This document shows positions 23,408 through 36,835 of a stretch of DNA of 64,000 bases, in pieces (positions within the stretch are counted from its first letter, which is position 1; each line of letters opens with the position of its first letter). Source of the stretch: Gigantopelta aegis (lineage: Eukaryota; Mollusca; Gastropoda; Neomphalida; Peltospiridae); contig NC_054708.1 of assembly GCF_016097555.1 (NCBI RefSeq), forward strand, positions 5,080,462-5,144,461, given 5' to 3'. The translations under genes were made by a program, and so were the position numbers. The notes beneath the pieces are model-generated. The model searched no databases and had not been told where the DNA came from. It was given only the letters and a program-made list of their open reading frames with translations.

Positions 23408-23700
23408 AAGTTAAAGTTGTTTTGTTTAACAACACTACTAAAGGTCATTGATTTGTTAATCATCGGCTATTTGATGTCAAACATTTGGTAATTTTGACAG
23501 TTTTATTAGCAATGGATCTTTTATAAGCACCATCCCACAGACATGATAGCACATACCACAGCCTTTGATATACCAATTGTGGTGCACTGGTTGGAATGAG
23601 AAATAGCACAATCGGCCCAATGATGGGGATCGATCCTAGACCTACCATGCCTCAGGCAAGTGTTTTATCACTGGGATACATCCTGCCCTTGAAAACCAGT
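23408..23700 (-). mobile_element. tRNA-derived SINE (H1, T1)
   Basis: Plus-strand order is tail (GTTTTGTTTAACAACACTAC), body (ATAGCACATACCACAGCC, TTGTGGTGCACTGGTTGG), then the head with B-box complement GGGGATCGATCC and A-box complement near 23668. Confidence 0.88.
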
Positions 23701-26509
23701 ATTGAGTTACACCAAAAATTAGCATGTGATGTTGAGAACTGTGTGACATACGCTCGTATTTCACCATGTTCAGCAATGAGGTTATTCAATACCCGAGACA
23801 CTTATCTATGTCATATAAGATGAGTTTTGTGCATTAGACCTACACCATTACGCAAAACTAGTTTTAAAAAACAAGAAAAAAAACAAAAAACAACAACCTG
23901 AAAACAATTATTATATCATTTGCCAGCGATTTATTCAGGATTTAGCAGGATGCATGGTCCCATGTCTGATGCGACTGAGAAAATTTGCTTGATTTAATCA
24001 TAATTGAGATTTGTGAAAAGGCTATTATTGTTAAATTAATTTATCACATTAGACATAATTACCCAAATATCTGCACAAGAAATGGGAAGTTTCCGTGTGA
24101 CTTGCTCTTGGGATGGGGCCCGTATGTTTGACACCACAAAACACCGGACCTGAAAAATCACTACACTGACTGCATACCAAGAATGACAATTAAAAACAGA
24201 AAACACCATTGTATGTACTGGATATACACTACATGTAAGCTGCTATGAGTAAGAGCTGCTGAATGATTCCCTTGATGAACAATAATATTATTAAATCACC
24301 ATTTAACAATTTATCAGTTAAAGCCAATTAGAGAAAACATAAAATGTTAAATATTAAATTAGGTTTAGATATCAAACCTGCAAATTTGTGACAAGATATA
24401 ACAAACATAATATAGCAGTATGATAACATCAAACATATGGGACAATAAACAAGAGGAAATGTGATCATATGTGAAGTTTTACCAATCTTTTTTTTAAATA
24501 GTTTATTGCCTCAGAAATATAGTTTAACCCATTTTTGTCCTGGCTTTGACCAAATGCTGATGCTGTTGTAAATGATTTGTTCTGGGTATTAAATATTCCA
24601 ATTGTAATGTAATTTTACTACAGCCAAAATACTGATCGAGTTCAGATTACTTTGTTCATTTTAAACCTAGGGTTAGGGCATGCACCTGTGTGCTGGAGGT
24701 ACATGTGTAAGTTTTGGGACATCGAATTCACCTTCTTCAACAATTATTTTTTTCAAATTTGTTTTTCCAGGGTAGCATGTCCCTCCAACAGACCCACACA
24801 CCTACATGCCCGATAGGATTAGTTTTAGACAGAATAAACATTCTGACGTGTGGTATATTTTTGACATGCAGTAGAATATATTTTCAGGCTGATTAAATAT
24901 ACACAACAATCAGCCAGCCACTGGAAACCATTCTATAAACACAAGCCAAAAATACACATTTAAAGAAAAGAAAAGAATAAAATATATATAGATAGATTAT
25001 ATAAATTATTTTTAGTGTTTCGGGTTAGTTTATTTTGTTTTATTTTGTATGGGGGTTTAAAATTAATTTTGTGCATTTTTTATTTTATTTTTTTATTTTA
25101 ATTAAATAATTAATAATTAATTAAAAAAAATTAAATTATTTTTTTATTTTTTTATTTTTATAAAATACATTTACTATGACTGATACAGTTGGATCAGAAA
25201 ATACACTATATAAGGCTTTAGATAAATAAGTCACTTGTAAAGAAATGGTGTAGATTTATTTGTCACAATTTTTTGTGAAAGAACACATAGTTTACAAAAG
25301 AGTAGTAATACATCTATTTTTAGAGTATTACTACCACTTCAGCTACTGCAAGTCATGCTTTGATTCTCAGACCAGCAGTTTAACCCACACAACACAAACA
25401 ATGGCACACTTAACTCAACAGCTTCTTTCAATGAACTCAACATGACAGGCATTGTTAAAGAAACCTTTCTGAACTCAGTGCCGAGGATCCTATGTAACTT
25501 AGCACCTGACTGTCAATGATCCGTATCTTGAACAGACCACAACCTCTGGTAAAGTCAAAGTTGTGCATCCACGAAACACATGCTTGAACAGTTCTCTGAT
25601 GGAAGCATGCCAAATATTACCCACATCCACAGTGTAAATTAAATTAATTTGTTCTATAAATTACTACCATTATAATGGCAAAATAATGATGTAACTCACT
25701 TGTGCAATGGATAGTGAACACTAAACGTTCCAAAACATTTTTGGTTCCACTCTGTACAGAGAATATTACATATAGACAAAAACGTTTTAAATGTTTTGTT
25801 ACACAATCTTGCTTTGCCATGGTGTCACACATGGGCATGGTGGGGTTGAAAGCCATCCATTAAAAGATTCAAAATTTAAAGAAATTATTATTGTTTGTTT
25901 GCTTTTTAACCAGCTTTATTACGTTCCCCATACTTCAGGATCAGATTCAAAATGCTCAAGTGTATGTAGTTAAAAGTCTCACTTGTCAAACTTAAAACCC
26001 ATCCTTAAAAATAAGCATGTTATATGCCGTTATTTGAAAACATTTCTGAACTAAATGAGTTTGACCTGGCCTGAGAAAAGCTTAAAGCCACTGACCTAAG
26101 ATGAGTGTTCAAAATAAAATGTATGTTGACCAAATACAAACACCAGGATGACCTGAAATACACTGGACAATTTAAGCAAAACATTTTAATATGTAAGACA
26201 AACACATGGATCAACAGCTTTAATGAATGATAGGTGTTCATTTAAAGGACTATAACTTGCTGAACACTCATATACCAAAGATGGAAGCCATATTCGTGTA
26301 GTATTAAATGATTTCAGAGCTAAAAGCAATTAGAGCAATCAAAGCAAACTTTAACTGAACACTGATAAATTAAAAATAACGATGATCTTACATGAAAATC
26401 TTATTCGTGGTACGACAACGGTTAACAACCATACCAAATCTCTAACAAAGGATTCAGGCACATAAAAATAATTTAAACTTGGTTATGAGAGGAAATATGC
26501 TGCTGCTAC
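23701..26509. other. No gene; long unannotated stretch
   Basis: AT-rich intergenic DNA with low-complexity T/A near 25020-25160. I found no exon with both splice signals and no transposon end. Confidence 0.45.
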
Positions 26510-27855
26510 ATGAGCTACTCCTACCAAAAAGCAGTGAAGGATTTTTATATGCAATTTCTCAGTATGTATCATGGTCTGGATTTATATACCAGACATGGAC
26601 AATGGCAGAGTCCACCAATACTGATTAATATGCAATTTCCCAGTATGTATCATGGTCTGGATTTATATACCAGACATGGACAATGGCCAAGTCCACCAAC
26701 ACTGATTAATATGCAATTTCTCAGTATGTATCATGGTCTGGGTCTATGTACCACACATGGACAATGGCTGAGTCAACCATTTCTGATTTATATGCAATTT
26801 CCCAGTATGTACCATGGTTTGGCGTTATGTACCACACATGGACAATGGCTGAGTCAACCATTTCTGATTTATATGCAGTTTCCCAGTATGTACCATGGTT
26901 TGGCTTTATGTACCACACATGGACAATGGCTGAGTCAACCATTTCTGATTTATATGCAGTTTCCCAGTATGTACCATGGTTTGGCATTACGTACTGGACA
27001 TGCATGGACAATGGCTGAGTCAACCATTTCTGATTTATATGCAGTTTCCCAGTATGTACCATGGTTTGGCGTTATGTACTGGACATGCATGGACAATGGC
27101 CGAGTCAACCATTTCTGATTTATATGCAGTTTCCCAGTATGTACCATGGTTTGGCTTTATGTACCACACATGGACAATGGCTGAGTCAACCATTTCTGAT
27201 TTATATGCAGTTTCCCAGTATGTACCATGGTTTGGCTTTATGTACCACACATGGACAATGGTTGAGTCAACCATTTCTGATTTATATGCAGTTTCCCAGT
27301 ATGTACCATGGTTTGGCTTTATGTACCACACATGGACAATGGCTGAGTCAACCATTTCTGATTAATATGCAGTTTCCCAGTATGTACCATGGTTTGGCTT
27401 TATGTACCACACATGGACAATGGTTGAGTCAACCATTTCTGATTTATATGCAGTTTCCCAGTATGTACCATGGTTTGGCGTTATGTACTGGACATGCATG
27501 GACAATGGCTGAGTCAACCATTTCTCATTTATATGCAGTTTCCCAGTATGCACCATGATTTGGCGTTATGTACTGGACATGCATGGACAATGGCCGAGTC
27601 AACCATTTCTGATTTATATGCAGTTTCCCAGTATGTACCATGGTTTGGCTTTATGTACCACACATGGACAATGGCTGAGTCAACCATTTCTGATTTATAT
27701 GCAGTTTCCCATTATGTACCATGGTTTGGCTTTATGTACCACACATGGACAATGGCTGAGTCAACCATTTCTGATTAATATGCAGTTTCCCAGTATGTAC
27801 CATGGTTTGGCGTTATGTACTGGACATGCATGGACAATAGTAGAGTGTACCAAGA
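26495..27855. repeat. 81/85-bp satellite, about 16 units
   Basis: The unit contains TATATGCAGTTTCCCAGTAT, GTACCATGGTTTGGCTTTAT and ACACATGGACAATGGCTGAG. The 85-bp variant has ACTGGACATGCATGGAC. The left edge (26495-26570) resembles a SINE body. One further unit lies at 28268-28350, beyond a palindrome. Confidence 0.93.
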
Positions 27856-28124
27856 TTGATTTTTATTACCCATGTGGTTAAAAATATTTTGGTACATATC
27901 AAAGTGATACGTCCCACTAGAATGCCAAGTGGGATGTATAACACTTCGACGTCACATGATGACATGGTCAGTTAGTGCATTAGTCTGGGTGAGATAGACC
28001 CAAAACAGGCCTAACCTTCCAAAAAATATACCAAAGCTGTATTTGGTACATTACAACCTTACAGGAACGTCAACCACACCAATTGAGATCTAAATTAATA
28101 TCGATTATGGGTAATAAATAGGAA

Positions 28125-28263
28125 ATTAAACTCGTTACCATTTTGTATCATGTTTATGTCCCTCAAGAAATAATTTTCATTGTCACTCGCTAAAGCTTGT
28201 GACAGCTGAAAATTATTTCACTTGGGACATATAAACATGATACAAAATGGAAGCACGTTTAAT
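28125..28263. repeat. Palindrome, same family as 13861-14540
   Basis: Arms contain TTTTGTATCATGTTTATGTC and its complement. The loop region is CACTCGCTAAAGCTTGTGACA, which matches the 38-bp array unit of the larger relative. Confidence 0.85.
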
Positions 28264-28350
28264 ATTCTATAAATATGCAATTTCCCATGGTGTGGCTTTA
28301 TGTACCAGACCTGGACAATGGCAGAATCCACCAAGACTGACTGATCCTAC

Positions 28351-29742
28351 AACTTCTCACAACTCAAGTGTGCACTTTGTCACTGTTCTACATCCAGACT
28401 GTTAAACATCTGATGAAATCTGGCTAATCAGTCACATATTGGTGTAGATATGACAGACTGTATATTAATTATGTGAAGAAAAGCTAAACATTAAAAATAC
28501 ATGTATCAAGAAACAACAAATTTCTAACTGACAAAAATTAGTTTAATACAATAATACAGAGAATAACAAAAACAATAAAAGTTCTTAATAACTTGACAAA
28601 TGAAAAATATATATTAAGCTCTTTTTTCTATTAAATGAATTGGCACACAACCGTAAGTAAAAATCACAGAATACATGAATATCAATGTATATGCAGCATT
28701 ATACACAGTACATATAAACACATTGGAATTGAGGGCTTAACTACGAACGAGCAATATATACTCCATTGAAAATACTACAGCCTTCCTGCCTATTATTATA
28801 TTATTATTATAAGCAGTGTACACTTTTTAGCACACATAATTGAGTATACATATAGCAATTCATGTTGGGAATAAAACATAAATTTTTAAAAATAAGTACA
28901 TGATCCATGTTTACAAGATTATATACACTGTACACATGGGTGCTGAGATCCACAAACAATTTATACAAGCCTAATACACTCCTCTGGTTCACAATTAACA
29001 GCAGAAATATATTCTGAATAAAAATAATTTAAGTCGCAATTACAGATAAAAGTACAAAACATATGCACATAAACTGGCATTACGTACACATATTCACATT
29101 TACATGTATTGTAGCAGGTGTAGTACCGTGCAGAGCACGCTGAATTTTAATATCATTACAGTAACTACTATTTTACTAACACTTAACAATATAAAAATGC
29201 AAACTGCAATAACGTATGAATAGAAATATTTTGCCATTTTCTTCACAGCTGTCCGTCTGTGTGACCATTGTTATTTGTATCACATACCAATGCCGTATTA
29301 CCATATGGAAGTATTCCACAGACTTTTCTATATTATTGTTGTCTACTCATTATTGTTTATGTTACATACTGACCAGTGTCTTATAATCATGTGGAATCAT
29401 TTTGTGAATGTTCATATAGTCAGACCTTCTTAAGCGACCACCTTTATTAACCAGCCATCTGTCTTAAAAAGCCAACCTGTTATTCTCCAAATCATCTAAT
29501 ATACGGGTAGTATAAACTGGCCTGTGTTCAGCAACCACCTGTCTTAGATTTCAGTTTTTTTCACACTATCTTTGGTGGCTGATTACCACAGGTTTTACCT
29601 TATTGTGTGATTATTGTCATGTGTATCACATACCAGTGCTTTACTACCATGTGAAAACATTCTAAATGTTATATATTAATGTACACAAGGAAAATACTAC
29701 TTACCAATATTCTTGGTACTGTCAAGTTAAAAAGTAACAAAC
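28351..29742. other. No gene; possible old MITE at about 29420-29590
   Basis: CAGACCTTCTTAAGCGACCA near 29431 resembles the end of pogo-like MITEs; nothing else is supported. Confidence 0.4.
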
Positions 29743-29756
29743 TAATAACATAATAA

Positions 29757-30154
29757 TAATAAAAAATAAAAAAAAAGTTTTATTTAACGACGCACTCAAC
29801 ACATTTTATTTACGGTTATGTGGCGTCAGACATATGGTTACGGACCACACAGATTTTGAGAGGAAACCCGCTGTTGCCACTACATGGGCTACTCTTTCCA
29901 ATTAGCAGCAAGGGATCTTTTATTTGCGCTTCCCACAGGCAGGATAGCACAAACCATGGCCTTTGTTGAACCAGTTATGGATAACTGGTCGGTGCAAGTG
30001 GTTTACACCTACCCATTGAGCCTTGCGGAGCACTCACTCAGGGTTTGGAGTCGGTATCTGGATTAAAAATCCCATGCCTCGACTGGGATCCGAACCTAGT
30101 ACCTACCAGCCTGTAGACCAATGGCCTAACCACGATGCCACCGAGGCCGGTAAA
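29757..30154 (-). mobile_element. tRNA-derived SINE (H2, T2)
   Basis: Plus-strand order is A-rich tail, GTTTTATTTAACGACGCACT, body, then the B-box complement GGGATCCGAACC and CCACCGAGGCCGG. The target site duplication TAATAACATAATAA (14 bp) is at 29743-29756 and 30155-30168. Confidence 0.93.
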
Positions 30155-30168
30155 TAATAACATAATAA

Positions 30169-31853
30169 GAAAACAAAGACCACAATCTGTTAAAAATACT
30201 GTTTACTGAAACCCAAATGGATATTAATCTGACTTGCACTTACATATTTTTAAGTTTCTTCTTTTCGTTATTTTATGTAAAATGGATATATTAATACGAC
30301 ATGCACTTAATATATTTTTTAAGCTTCTTCTTTTCTTTATTTTATGTAACTAAGAAAAATAAATAAATGCATCATAATATTGGGTTATAAAACAATCAGT
30401 TGGATCCCAACACAATAATAATGATAACTGAAACCTGGCCCCAAGCTAATAGAGATTATTTTGTGTGTAGAGTGAAATCTCTACTGACATCACACACATA
30501 CAATATTCATGGTTTTGCCATGTTATTAAAGTATCAGTATCCATTAGTCTTGAGTCTACACTCTAAAAAAGTTTAATAAGCACTGGCACTGCAACTCATA
30601 TACATCTTATTCATTTGAACAACTGAAGAATAAATTGTATATTTGAAATAATATTTCCATCTTCAGGTAACACTTCTATACACTTAACAGGTGTAATGTG
30701 ATACAATTAATTACATAACACAAACACTGATTTGGAGATTGGTATCGGTTTCTTTGAAAGACAGAGTTCATTATTATACTTAGACTTCATGAGTCATATG
30801 ACAGAATAACGTACATGAAGAATGTATTTTACAAAAGTACAGACATCATTACCAAGATTATACCTCAAACATGAAAGTGCTTAGAGAAAATGTACATTAA
30901 CCATATATAGCGATACATAATATATTCTCTTAATTTTTTTTAAATTTTACCTTCTTAATTGTAAAAATAAAATTTTCTCTACATACATTTTCTTTTCTAT
31001 TATATTTATCTTGTGAACAAGTGAAAACAACAGAAACAAGATCACTAGATTTCGAAAAGTTACCGTACTTAAAACATGTAAAAAAAAAAAAATTATTAAA
31101 ACATTTGTGAATGACATTACAATATTATGAAGGGAATGTTGTGGTCTTCACTCAGTGGAAAGAAGTGAAATGAAAATGAAAAATGAAGAAAGACTGAAAT
31201 TCCTATGAAAGGAATGAAACTATCCAAAATGAAATCATTCAAATGACAAATTGAGAATAATATATGAGTGGCCATTAAGATACAATTTATCTAACAAGTG
31301 AAAACAAGGTTTTAAGCAAAGATACTTACAGCCATTGCACTTGTAGCTAACTTACACTTCCCAGACACATGATTGTCAGGTTAATTATACGTTACAGTGT
31401 AATCGATTTCCACTGTGTTGTTTTATATTGGATGTATGGCACTGGTGACCTGGTTATCAACTTGGAGCAGCCAGTATGTCTTGAAACTGTTAACACATGT
31501 ACATGTATAAACAACCATGTGTTATAAAAAATAACGCATGATGTTTTCACCAACGGTTGTGTAAGAAACAGTATTTAGCCATTATGGATATGTACATGAA
31601 GTCAACACAGAACAGAAGGCATGTAACAAATAGATATTATTTTGCTTGGAAGTGAAAACGTAACTACAAAAAAGGAAGCAAAGCTACTGGAATGATTATA
31701 ACTACAAATCACATATGATAAATGACTACAACATGATCCCAATACTTCTTGATCACAAATGGGAGATGGAAGAAGAAAAGAGAGAGAGAGAGAAACCTGA
31801 CAAACAACTGAATTAAATCTGAATCAAATGGTGTAAATATTATTACTGTAACG

Positions 31854-31941
<88 letters not shown>

Positions 31942-32555
31942 AAGCAAGAGCATGCGCAAACGAACAAACTACTCTTTCCAAAAACTAGCAAGGTATCTTT
32001 TACAAGCACTTCACCAAAGACAGCACATATACAGTCTTTTAGGCAACAAAAAACATGAGGCAATGATAGGGAGGGAAATCGTGACGTGACTTGTCTCAAC
32101 TCAGGTGTTTCTCTAGAAACACAATATATGAATGTGAGGAAAAAGAGAAGAGGAAAGAATATATTACTTCATCACTTTACTACATCACAGCCATAGATCA
32201 AAGAACCATAACAATAAGAATTGACATGCACCTGTCAACCAACACACAATCACTGCTATTTAGATAGAGGGGATGACATACTTGGATGTAGTAAAATCAG
32301 ATAAACAGCAATTATCTGGCAATGAATACCCAAAATTCTTCAAGATATGTCAGACAGATAATGATGGATATCTTTTAATTTTGAGTAAAAACCCCAGTAG
32401 TTTTATGCATTATTAACGTGTGCAATAGAAAAGAAATCCAACTAAGTAAAATGTTATTGAGATATTAATTAACAAATGGAAACTGAACTATTTAGTGCTT
32501 CACCAAATGGACAGTTGTTGATTGTTAATTGTATAGGGTATTACCTGTAGCTTTG
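30169..32555. other. No gene; contains a (GA)n run
   Basis: AT-rich. The GA run is at 31857-31945. It may include 3' untranslated sequence of the minus-strand gene, but no signal proves that. Confidence 0.4.
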
Positions 32556-32559
32556 TCTA

Positions 32560-33215
32560 ATTCAGGTTCATTGTATAGAACATTAGCTTGGTCTTATGAA
32601 TAACAGGTTAATCATATAGGATACTAGCTTTGTCTTATGAATAACAGGTTAACTGTATAGGATACTAACTTTGTCTTATGAATAACAGGTTAACTGTATA
32701 GGATACTAGCTTTGTCTTATGAATAACAGGTTAACTGTATAGGATACTGGCTTTGTCTTATGAATAACGGGTTAAGTATATAGGATACTGGCTTTGTCTT
32801 ATGAATAACAGGTTAACTGTATAGGATACTAGCTTTGTCTTATGAATAACAGGTTAACTGTATAGGATACTAGCTTTGTCTTATGAATAACAGGTTAAGT
32901 ATAAAGGATACTGGTTTTGTCTTATGAATAACAGGTTAAGTATAAAGGATACTGGTTTTGTCTTATGAATAACAGGTTAAGTATAAAGGATACTGGTTTT
33001 GTCTTATGAATAACAGGTTAAGTATAAAGGATACTGGTTTTGTCTTATGAATAACAGGTTAACTGTATAGAATACTGGCTTTGTCTTATGAATAACAGGT
33101 TAAGTATATAGTATACTGGCTTTGTCTTATGAATAACAGGTTAAGTATATAGGATACTGGCTTTGTCTTATGAATAACAGGTTAAGTATATAGTATACTG
33201 GCTTTGTCTGATGAA
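32560..33215. repeat. 41-bp tandem repeat, about 16 units
   Basis: The unit is GTCTTATGAATAACAGGTTA, then ACTGTATAGGATACTAGCTTT, with AAGTATATAG and AAGTATAAAG variants. Confidence 0.95.
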
Positions 33216-33570
33216 GGTACATGTACGTGTAGGAATGGAGAACAATATGAGGTTTCTCAACAACAATCAATATGTAATAATATCCTTATATATCAGGCCA
33301 TAATTGTCCAGACAAAGATATAAAACATTTTGCTTTGATCAGCCAAATCAACTTTGCTATATTATTGTCTTTGCAGCAAAATCAATATCACCTTATAAAA
33401 TAGTAGGGGCCACTTGCTCTGTACCCAGTCGCAGATAAATGATGAAACATTTAAAGAAAGCTTGGTGTACAATTCTTAAATAATAATTACACGTAAGTGT
33501 CAATTACCTTTGAGCCTTTGGAGCAACACTGCATAAACATAACACATCATAAGTAACTGTCAAAAACTGT

Positions 33571-34314
33571 CTAAAATTCACCTAAATCACAAGGTTTACA
33601 AAACATAGTTTCAAATAGTGGGACCAGTGTCTCTAAAGTGTGGCAAGAAACTGGTTTACGAGTGAACCCCCATGCGTCAACATCAATGTTTTCTGTGGAC
33701 AGACTTCTGTTGCCCGGGACGACAACACTGAGTGGCCGTAAATGAAGACTTCCAGTACTCTGTGCATGTCTTAAACCAGACCGGGATGATTTAGAACCAG
33801 CAGAACCCACAGCACCCAGAGACTGATCCAATGACTCTTCGGTCTGTGATTCAGGGTTAGGATGTCTTAAGCTGGACCGTGATGTTTTAGAACCAGCAGA
33901 ACCCACAGCACCCTGAGACTGGTCCAATGACTCTTCAGTCTGTGATTCAGGGTTAAGAGTTTTCTCATCAATCCTTGGAGATGCTAACCTAAGATGTCTG
34001 CCTTGAGTCTGTGTCTTACTACATCCATTTACCAGTTTGTTATTATCACATGAAGAAGAAATATTTTGAGACTGTGCACTAATACCATTTTTCTTAATCT
34101 TTTTCTCTGAAAGTTTACTTTCAGCAAAAGAGTCAGAGGTTTGGTGTGACAGTTTTTGTCTTGGACTAGAGGCAGCTGGCTTTCTGTCAACATTTGGAAC
34201 CCTCTTGTTTGATGTCTTCTCGGAAGCTTTTCTGGTTTTGTCAAATACAGTTCTCTTCTGTCTGAACGAGTGGTCTTCTCTCAGTGCTTGGATAACGGCT
34301 GCAGATACTTTACT
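33571..34314 (-). CDS. BTBD8: BTBD8 exon 12, Ser-rich tail, possibly the last exon
   Basis: 744 bases including a TAG at 33573-33571. It starts SKVSAAVIQALREDHSFRQK, then becomes a disordered Ser/Lys-rich tail. A 32-residue in-frame duplication, each copy with NPESQTEESLDQS, is at about 33950-33760. The stop lies ten bases past a good donor (TTTAG|GTGAAT at 33581), so either this is the last exon or the transcript is spliced further left. I found no convincing next exon. Acceptor TTTCAG at 34315. Confidence 0.8.
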   Translation of the reverse strand, partial: SKVSAAVIQALREDHSFRQKRTVFDKTRKASEKTSNKRVPNVDRKPAASSPRQKLSHQTSDSFAESKLSEKKIKKNGISAQSQNISSSCDNNKLVNGCSKTQTQGRHLRLASPRIDEKTLNPESQTEESLDQSQGAVGSAGSKTSRSSLRHPNPESQTEESLDQSLGAVGSAGSKSSRSGLRHAQSTGSLHLRPLSVVVPGNRSLSTENIDVDAWGFTRKPVSCHTLETLVPLFETMFCKPCDLGEF

Positions 34315-34319
34315 CTGAA

Positions 34320-35210
34320 ACAAAATCAACAGTCAGCATCCATGTTTTAGCATGGATGTCAGCAAACTCAACAATCAAATGCCATGTCTTCACATGGATA
34401 TACATATATAGGTAAAGAATATACAGGGAATGGCACATGAGCAGATTTTAACTTGCTGCCATTTGCTGGTTATTTTAACATTTTGTCGTTATAACATACA
34501 TAATCTCACAGATGTACAAGTTTAGTTTAATTTTATTAAATGGCACCAAAAGTTTAGACAAATTCATGGAATATTACATCATATTTTACATTTGCCATTT
34601 AACAGATCATGTACAATGAATGCAATTGAAGGTGTGATATTTTCATGATAGGTTCCTTGATTGCTGAGTGTAATGTTACTTTCTTATCAAGACATGCATG
34701 CTTATTCATAACTGTTTTGTCTATCTCTCAAATAATGGAGTCTTGTTTGCAAGTTGTTTTCAGTTTCCTTCATAAAAATAGAACAATACATTGGCATGCA
34801 TGTAATCACCAGTTACTTGTGGTAATTCAGCCTACACACCAAATCTGGAACATTTCACTTCTATTTGGTAGTGTATTCTTACTGCATTAATCATATTTTC
34901 ATAATCTGTTAAATCAGGATAACTCCTAAAATGTCAGTATTACAGAAACTGTAACTTTACACGATTTAAACTATGACTTTTGTTGCATTTCATTGCACAA
35001 TTCAAACACTTTAATTTCAACTACAACCCAGATAAAGGTAGTTTTTCAATAAAATTCAAAAGCAACTACAAACTGATTCAATGAGGCATGGGTGACAAGA
35101 CGGGATCAAGGGCATGGCAATCACTTGGTACGGGTGAAATCGAGAGGGCTTTGTGACAAAATTAGGAGTAAAGATGGCAATTACCAGTGTCATTGTGAAA
35201 TTCAAACCTT
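34320..35210. other. Intron 11, no recognised feature
   Basis: AT-rich intron sequence; nothing else seen. Confidence 0.5.
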
Positions 35211-35239
35211 CTGACTTTTGAATAATCTAACCATTCCTG

Positions 35240-35600
35240 GTATCAGTCAGAATGTGAGATCTCACTCAAACATGGTTTCGTTTTCCAATGTGAGATCTCA
35301 CTCAAGCATGGTTCTCATTTCCCAATGTGAGATCTCACTCAAACATGCATGGTTCTCGTTTCCCAATGTGAGATCTCGCTCAAGCATGGTTCTAATTTTC
35401 TAATGTGAGATCTCGCTCAAACATGGTTCTTATTTCCCAATGTGAGATCTCGCTCAAACATGGTTCTTGTTTCCCAATGTGAGATCTCGCTCAAACATGG
35501 TTCTTGTTTCCCAATGTGAGATCTCGCTAAAACATGGTTCTCGTTTCCCAATGTGAGATCTCGCTCAAACATGGTTCTCGTTTCCCAATGTGAGATCTCA
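35240..35600. repeat. 37-bp tandem repeat, about 9-10 units, intron 11
   Basis: The unit is AATGTGAGATCTCGCTCAAA, then CATGGTTCTCGTTTCCC. Confidence 0.95.
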
Positions 35601-36079
35601 TTAACATACAAATTAATGGAAATCAGAACCAGTGTATTTTGTGCACTAGTTTTGCATTCTATACATTAATTATACTGTGTAGAACAAGACCATATTTTGA
35701 ACTTGACAAGACAGCAGAACCAGTCCAAAATTGACATCCACAGATTACAGACAACAAACTCCATAACTGCCCTTTTATTTTCTCAATAGATTTACCAGAT
35801 TCACAAAAATGATCAATTTGAAATAAAAAAGTTACAAGACTCTCATGCCTTCTCACATAGTGTTACTAAATTATTAGAACAAAAAACATTGTGTTAGAGA
35901 AAACAGAACATGGCATTTACTCCACCTTCTTGTCACAACATAAAGCATCCCGGCAGGTATAACAAAATAAAATAAAAGAGAAATTCAAACTATGAGACCA
36001 GCTACAAACATTGTGCAAAGGTTTAGAAACAAAACATTAGTGTTTAACATGGGTTAGCAGTATTCTTGTGAAGACTTAC

Positions 36080-36144
36080 TTTTTGGCCAACTGGCATTGT
36101 CCCTCGTCCTTTCTCACATGGATCAATACACACAAATGAAGAAT
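36080..36144 (-). CDS. BTBD8: BTBD8 exon 11
   Basis: 65 bases. SSFVCIDPCEKGRGTMPVGQ, with acceptor TTTTTAG at 36145 and a consensus donor AAA|GTAAGT at 36079. The phase (1 in, 0 out) fits both neighbours. Confidence 0.82.
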
Positions 36145-36260
36145 CTAAAAATAAAGGACAAAAGTAACAAAAATGACTTAATAAATGAACACTGGGTACT
36201 GATGCAAAACCAAAGTGCACCTGCAGTCTTAACTCCATTTGCTATCAAGACAAACAGATG

Positions 36261-36830
36261 TTTGTTTCGTTTAACAACACCACTAAAGCACATTGATTAA
36301 TTAATCATCAGCTATTGGATGTCAAACATTTGGTAATTCTGACTCATAGTCATCAGAGGAAACCCACTACATTTTTCCTAATGCAGCAAGGCATCTTTTA
36401 TATGCACTTTCCCACAGACAGGAAAACACATACCATGGTCTTTGACCAGTTGTGGTGCACTGATTGGAATGAGAACAAACCCAATCAGTTGAACGGATCC
36501 ACTGAGGTGGTTCAATCCTGCGACACAAGCACCTCAGGCGACTGCGACACAAGCACCTCAGGCGACCAAGACACAAGCACCTCAGGCGACTGCGACACAA
36601 GCACCTCAGGCGACTGCGACACAAGCACTTCAGGCGACCAAGACACAAGCACCTCAGGCGACTGCGACACACGCACCTCAGGCGACCAAGACACAAGCAC
36701 CTCAGGCGACTGCGACACAAGCACCACAGGCGACCAAGACACAAGCACCTCAGGCGACTGCGACACAAGCACCTCAGGCGACTGCGACACAAGCACTTCA
36801 GGCGACCAAGACACAAGCACCTCAGGCGAC
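36261..36830 (-). mobile_element. SINE (T1 tail) with a 24-bp array in its head, intron 10
   Basis: Plus-strand order is tail (TTTAACAACACCACTAAAGC), body (TTTTATATGCACTTTCCCAC, CAGTTGTGGTGCACTGATTG), B-box complement (GTGGTTCAATCC), then the array. An exact 15-bp target site duplication CAAGACAAACAGATG is at 36246-36260 and 36831-36845. The A-box part of the head is absent. Confidence 0.9.
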
Positions 36831-36835
36831 CAAGA
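36515..36835. repeat. 24-bp tandem repeat, about 13 units, within the SINE head
   Basis: The unit is GACACAAGCACCTCAGGCGA plus CTGC or CCAA. It matches the CAAGCACCTCAGGCGAGCAC segment of an intact SINE head seen at 60006. Open frames on both strands are repeat artefacts. Confidence 0.95.
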
